Assembly (NCBI RefSeq): GCF_016598615.1
Contig: NZ_CP066831.1
Coordinates: 4,216,001 to 4,280,000, forward strand
Source: Streptomyces liliifuscus
Lineage (GTDB): Bacteria > Actinomycetota > Actinomycetes > Streptomycetales > Streptomycetaceae
Length of the DNA stretch: 64,000 bases
Direction: 5' to 3'
The notes beneath the pieces were generated by a model. It was not told the origin of the DNA and made no database searches. It saw only the letters and a list, made by a program, of their open reading frames with translations. The position numbers were made by a program, and so were the translations under genes. Below are positions 60,386-64,000 of this stretch, in pieces. Position 1 is the stretch's first letter; each line of letters starts with the position of its first letter.

Positions 60386-61831
60386 TCAGAGGTGGTTCGG
60401 GGTGTCGCCGAAGGTCAGCAGGCCCTTGCGGCGGACGTGGACGACGAGGGCGGCACCCGCGCAGAGCAGCGCGAGCCCGGCGAGGCCGATGGCGCCGACC
60501 TGGGCGCCGGTGGAGGCCATGCTGCCGCCGCCGCCCGAGCCGCCGGTGTCGCCGCCGGAGCCGCCCGCGCCACCGGAACCGCTCGTGTCACCCGAGGTGC
60601 CGCCGTCGGCACCGCCGACCGTGCCCGAGTCGCTCTCCGAAGGACTGGGGCTGGGCTCGTCGCTCGGGTCGTCGACGACTCCGGTGGTGAACGCGAACTG
60701 GACCTTGTGGCCCTCGGTCTTGTCCTCCGCGAGGGTCAGCGTGTGATCGCCGTCCGCGAGCTTCTTCGGCAGGGTGAACGCGTAGTCCTTGACGGTCCCC
60801 TCGGCGTCCGCCTTGGCGTCGGCGTACTTCTCCTCGCTGTCGGCGAGCGCGACCTTCACCGTGGCGTCCTTGGTGTAGCCACGCGCCGTGATCTTCACCG
60901 TCTGCCCGGCCCTGAGGTTGGGGTTGGCCTCCAGCACCGTGCCGCTCTCGTCGGTCACTTCGAGGTCGGCGGGGGTGGAGGGGCTGGGGGACGGGTCGGT
61001 GGGCGACGGGGTGGGCGAGGGGGACTGGTTCGCCGCGGTGATCTGGATGACCTTGGTCGACTGGGCCGCGCTGAAGGCGTCCGCGTCGGTCGGCGTGAAG
61101 GTCGCGGAGTAGAAGTGGTTGCCGGCGGCGGCGGGGGCCGTGGTGGTGAACTCGGCCTTGCCGTTCACGACGTCGGCCGTGCCGACCGGGGTGGACGTGT
61201 CGTTCGTGGTCCCGGTGTAGGCGAACTCGACCTTGCCCGCGGCGGCGGCCGGGGTCATCGTGGCCGTCAGCTTGAGGGAGCCGCCGACGGGGGTCGAGGG
61301 TCCGTCGAGGGCGACGGTGGTCGTCTGCGTCTGGACCAGCGTCCAGGTCTCGCCGGTGACCTGGACGATCGCGGTGAAGGCCGGGACGTTGTTGGTCAGA
61401 CCGGCGCCGCAAGCCAGAGCAAGGGTGTACTTGCCGTCGAGGGAGCCCTCCGTCACGTAGGAGCGCAGCTGGGCCTCGACGGTCGCGGTGCCCGGGGTGA
61501 GCGGGACCGTGAAGGGCGCCGTCTTGGAGATCGTGTCCGCCGAGGTGCTCTTGGCGAGCTGCTTGGCGACGGTGGTGCTCCCCGGCTTGAGCAGCCAGAG
61601 GAACATGGCCGTGGGGTTGCTGGTCTCGGGGCACCCCGCGTCCGTACTGGCGGAGGTGGCGCTCAGCGGGGCCTTGATGCTGCCGGTGGCCGGCGCGAGC
61701 GTGAACTTCCCGGAGGAGGTGACGGCCTCCGCCCGGCCCGCGAACGCGAGCACTCCCGACAGGGCCCCCAGCAACAGGGCGCAGCACATCAGCAGTGCCG
61801 CGGGTGATCTGAGCAGTGTCTGGCGGTTCAT
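60386..61831 (-). CDS. Sortase-substrate surface protein with Ig-like domains (MASTG signal)
   Basis: A 481-residue exported protein. The signal peptide ends AEA (about 34). An N-terminal domain (35-165) with two cysteines is followed by an Ig-like domain (about 170-265; TPVGGSLKLTATMTPAAAAGKVEF) and, after a Pro/Ser spacer, a second beta domain (about 290-385). A Gly/Ser-rich stalk leads to a sorting signal: MASTG, a hydrophobic helix GAIGLAGLALLCAGAALVV and basic HVRRKG. The motif deviates from LAxTG by Met for Leu, which may fit the unusual sortases encoded beside it. ATG 61831 has GGGGG upstream. Confidence 0.88.
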   Translation of the reverse strand: MNRQTLLRSPAALLMCCALLLGALSGVLAFAGRAEAVTSSGKFTLAPATGSIKAPLSATSASTDAGCPETSNPTAMFLWLLKPGSTTVAKQLAKSTSADTISKTAPFTVPLTPGTATVEAQLRSYVTEGSLDGKYTLALACGAGLTNNVPAFTAIVQVTGETWTLVQTQTTTVALDGPSTPVGGSLKLTATMTPAAAAGKVEFAYTGTTNDTSTPVGTADVVNGKAEFTTTAPAAAGNHFYSATFTPTDADAFSAAQSTKVIQITAANQSPSPTPSPTDPSPSPSTPADLEVTDESGTVLEANPNLRAGQTVKITARGYTKDATVKVALADSEEKYADAKADAEGTVKDYAFTLPKKLADGDHTLTLAEDKTEGHKVQFAFTTGVVDDPSDEPSPSPSESDSGTVGGADGGTSGDTSGSGGAGGSGGDTGGSGGGGSMASTGAQVGAIGLAGLALLCAGAALVVHVRRKGLLTFGDTPNHL

Positions 61832-61862
61832 GTGGTGGTCCCCCCACAGGGTTCGGGTCGGT

Positions 61863-61900
61863 TCGGTTCGGGGTCGGATCGAGTCGGTTCGGGGTCGGAT
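61863..61900. repeat. 21-bp tandem repeat upstream of the MASTG protein gene
   Basis: TCGGTTCGGGGTCGGAT occurs at 61863 and 61884. It shares the GGTTCGG core with the minisatellite at 60093 in the same gene cluster. Confidence 0.65.
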
Positions 61901-61942
61901 TGGCGTGCTTCCGGGTCGGTCGGTGACCGGATACGCCGCTGA

Positions 61943-61967
61943 GCCGGGCACCCTGGGGGTGCCCGGC
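61943..61967 (-). terminator. Terminator of the PstS-like gene
   Basis: Perfect 11-bp stem GCCGGGCACCC/GGGTGCCCGGC with a 3-nt loop, 30 bp after the stop at 61998 on the minus strand. Read-through into the downstream genes may be partial. Confidence 0.75.
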
Positions 61968-61997
61968 CGTTGTGCGGTCAGGTCGTGAAGCCGGTGA

Positions 61998-62969
61998 TCA
62001 GCGCTCACCCTTGAGGTCGGGGTCCGTCGTGTCACCGCAGTTGGTGATCACGCCGAAGCCGTAGAGCTGGATCGTGTCGGCGTCGTTGCAGACCTTCGAG
62101 CCGGAGCCGGCGAACGTCGACGCGATGGTGGCGTTCGACAGCTTCGAGGTCGGAACGACGTTGTAGACGTCGCGGTTGTAGGTGAAGTCGACGTTGAGCG
62201 TGCCGTCCGCGTTCTGCGGCGCCGAGCCGTTGACGCGGCCGAGGACCGTGGCGCCGTGGCGGTCGTTCACGATGCCGCCGGTCTGCGCGATGTACTGGGC
62301 CACGGAGTACGGGGCGATGTCGCCGGCGCTGTCCAGCGCCTCGCCGTTGTGCTCCTGCATCGAGCCGACGCAGGTGCCGACGGCGGACTCGGCCACACCG
62401 ATCTGGCCGAGGAAGAAGGTGCGGGTGCCGGAGTTGGTCTGCGGCAGCAGCGGGGTGAGGGCGACACCGTTGACCGAGGTCAGCGAGCAGGTGTAGACGT
62501 CGTGCAGCTGGGCCGTGGTCAGGTTCAGGCCGTTGCTGAGCGCGCTGTCCCCGCGGACCGCGACGGTGACCGCGTCCTTCGCGAACGGGATCCAGGTCAG
62601 GTCCGTGGTCGAGGTGTCGGCAGGACCGCGCGAGGAACGGGCGAAGTCGAGGCAGCCCGTGTTGTTGTCGACGGCGTTGCGCAGCGCGTCGATGCCCGCG
62701 GAGGAGCCGTTGGGGCGGTTGATGACACAGCCGGTGGCACGGGTCTTGACGGTGGCCGTGCCGGTGGCGTCGTACGAGGCGACCGTGTTGCCGCCGTCGA
62801 CCGAGTCACCGAGGCCGTTCAGGACATCCTGGGTCGTGTCGGAACCGGCGCCGGCGAGCACCCGGAAACCGTTGGACGGGTCGGCGACGGCCGGGGCGGC
62901 CATGGCACCGACGGCGAGGGCGGCCGCACTGACAACGGCACCGATACGTGCACGGGACTTGACGTTCAC
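61998..62969 (-). CDS. Secreted PstS-like periplasmic-type binding protein
   Basis: A 323-residue exported protein (signal peptide ends AVA-DP, about 30) without a lipobox. The binding fold is of PstS type: LAGAGSDTTQDVL matches the first phosphate loop, NRPNGSSAGIDALRNA the second, LDFARSSRG the third and KDAVTVAV the hinge strand. Six cysteines suggest disulfides. It lacks lipid and membrane anchors, so it is either free or held by other members of the cluster. GTG 62969 follows GGAGGAG at 7 nt. The ligand may be phosphate or a phosphorylated compound; not decided by sequence. Confidence 0.85.
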   Translation of the reverse strand: MNVKSRARIGAVVSAAALAVGAMAAPAVADPSNGFRVLAGAGSDTTQDVLNGLGDSVDGGNTVASYDATGTATVKTRATGCVINRPNGSSAGIDALRNAVDNNTGCLDFARSSRGPADTSTTDLTWIPFAKDAVTVAVRGDSALSNGLNLTTAQLHDVYTCSLTSVNGVALTPLLPQTNSGTRTFFLGQIGVAESAVGTCVGSMQEHNGEALDSAGDIAPYSVAQYIAQTGGIVNDRHGATVLGRVNGSAPQNADGTLNVDFTYNRDVYNVVPTSKLSNATIASTFAGSGSKVCNDADTIQLYGFGVITNCGDTTDPDLKGER

Positions 62970-63184
62970 TACTGTTCTCCTCCGTCAAAACGGATTGCGA
63001 GGAATGGAGCGTGAAGCAGAATGGAGCATCAAGCAGGATCCGGATTCTGTTTCCCGCCGACCCGTCGGCCGGCCGCGGCAAACAATTCCGCACACCGCTT
63101 CACAACGGCCACCAAATCCAGCCACCCATTGAGTTAAGAACTCATTTCCAAGGTGACACCTAGAGAATTCGGTGACGGGAAGAG

Positions 63185-63218
63185 CGATTTCCCGGAACCG
63201 CCGGATCCCGGGAAATCG
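63185..63218. terminator. Hairpin between the two binding-protein genes
   Basis: CGATTTCCCGG / CCGGGAAATCG, perfect 11-bp stem with a 12-nt loop, 37 bp beyond the upstream gene's stop on the minus strand. Confidence 0.65.
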
Positions 63219-63254
63219 GACTCCGCCCTGCGGCCAGGTCCTGTCGGACAGGCC

Positions 63255-64000
63255 CTAACCCCCTGCGGGGACCCGCCGCGAGGACAGCCGGAGCATCACG
63301 GGACCGGCCAGCGCGGCGACACCGCCGGCGATCAGCACGGCGAGCAGCACCCACCGGACGAGACCGATCACCTCCGAGGGAGTGAGCCCACCGGACTCGG
63401 CCACGTTCTGTTTCGCCGGGTCGGTCGACGCGACGGACGGCCTGCTGGTGTCCGCCGTGTCGGGATTCGCGCCCGCGGACGCGCCTTCCGTACCGCTTCC
63501 GCCTCCGGCGCCCCCGCCGGCCGCCGAGCCGGCACCCGCGCCCGAGGCCGTCCCGTCGCCGCCGGAACCGCCGGAGCCCTGCCCGTTCTCCGCAGGCCCG
63601 CCCGGATCGTCCGAGGAGGCCGGCGCCACCCAGGTCTCCAGCGTGGTCGCCGCCCGCAGCGCCTGGTCGCGCAGCGCCTTGGGCAACGGCGCGTAGCCGT
63701 ACGGAAGTTCGCCGCGCGCGGTGCCCTGCGTCTGGCCCGCGCCCGCCGCGTACCTGATCACCTTGGCGTAGTCCTGGCGTGCCGCCTTCGCCTGGTCGAC
63801 GGAGGAGGCCGCGTAGACGACGGCGGTGAGCGGATAGGCGCCGTTCCGGGCCTTGGCCGGGTCGGGGGTCCTCACTCCGGCCACCGACGAGTCGGGCATG
63901 CCGGCGACGGCCTTGAGCATGGCGTCCGCGGTGGGCTTCACATATGTGCCGTCGGCGTTGGGCAGGGCGGCGACATCGAGCTGGTAGCGGGTGCTGGACG
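63255..64000 (-). CDS. Membrane-anchored binding-protein-like protein, N-terminus beyond the window
   Basis: At least 248 residues of C-terminal sequence, open to the right edge. The first visible part (TRYQLDVAALPNADGTYVKPT and NGAYPLTAVVYAASS) resembles the second lobe of PstS-type proteins. After about residue 110 of the fragment comes a Gly/Ser/Ala stalk, then one helix (VRWVLLAVLIAGGVAALAGPVML) and a basic end SSRR, with no LPxTG-like motif. So it is probably a binding protein tethered to the membrane by its C-terminus. It is the most upstream visible gene of the minus-strand cluster. Confidence 0.75.
   Translation of the reverse strand, partial: SSTRYQLDVAALPNADGTYVKPTADAMLKAVAGMPDSSVAGVRTPDPAKARNGAYPLTAVVYAASSVDQAKAARQDYAKVIRYAAGAGQTQGTARGELPYGYAPLPKALRDQALRAATTLETWVAPASSDDPGGPAENGQGSGGSGGDGTASGAGAGSAAGGGAGGGSGTEGASAGANPDTADTSRPSVASTDPAKQNVAESGGLTPSEVIGLVRWVLLAVLIAGGVAALAGPVMLRLSSRRVPAGG

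Overview
The window looks like a Streptomyces chromosome segment. The coding DNA is very GC-rich, GTG and TTG starts are common, and many genes appear to be leaderless (a TAnnnT box 6-7 nt before the start codon). The central block (about 28-56 kb) carries a gene set and order that I recall from the S. coelicolor SCO4916-SCO4934 region: L,D-transpeptidase, hutH, a GGDEF protein, enoyl-CoA hydratase, adenylate cyclase, biotin ligase, pccB with its epsilon subunit, maf, accA2, a DeoR regulator, lpdA, a gamma-glutamylcyclotransferase-like protein, purine nucleoside phosphorylase and a phosphohexomutase. That comparison is from memory, not from a search.

Left part (0-6.4 kb) is accessory. It holds a large fusion of a P-loop ATPase, a helical repeat region and a GT4 glycosyltransferase, a tail-to-tail membrane-anchored unknown protein, an unrecognised protein and an N-terminally truncated DUF4291 gene. 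From 6.4 to 28 kb there are secreted and lipoproteins, a TetR/SDR divergon with two operators, a flavin oxidoreductase, an FAD monooxygenase, a small methyltransferase, a Ser/Thr kinase with an extracellular bulb-lectin domain, an iron-box-controlled siderophore uptake operon lacking its ATPase, a zinc alcohol dehydrogenase opposite an XRE regulator, an ABM-truncated haemoglobin fusion, a subtilisin-like protease and a MacB-type ABC pair.

The core block (28-56 kb) joins envelope work (L,D-transpeptidase, glycosyltransferase, LAxTG protein), cold response (CspA-type protein plus DEAD helicase), nucleotide signalling (GGDEF and class III cyclase) and biotin-dependent acyl-CoA carboxylation (biotin ligase, PccB, epsilon subunit and the biotinylated alpha subunit AccA2). 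It ends with purine and sugar phosphate metabolism.

The right end (57.4-64 kb) is the most unusual part. It is a minus-strand gene set that mixes phosphate-transport parts (two PstS-like binding proteins, one anchored by a C-terminal helix and cut by the window edge, and a PstB ATPase) with cell-surface parts: an Ig-like protein ending in an MASTG sorting signal, a multi-pass sortase-fold protein that has lost the catalytic His and Cys, and a sortase-like lipoprotein that keeps both and overlaps pstB by 4 bp.

Seven intergenic regions share the same small sequence modules (mosaic, partly nested and inverted repeats), always just 3' of a gene. No rRNA, tRNA, CRISPR array or intact transposon was seen.
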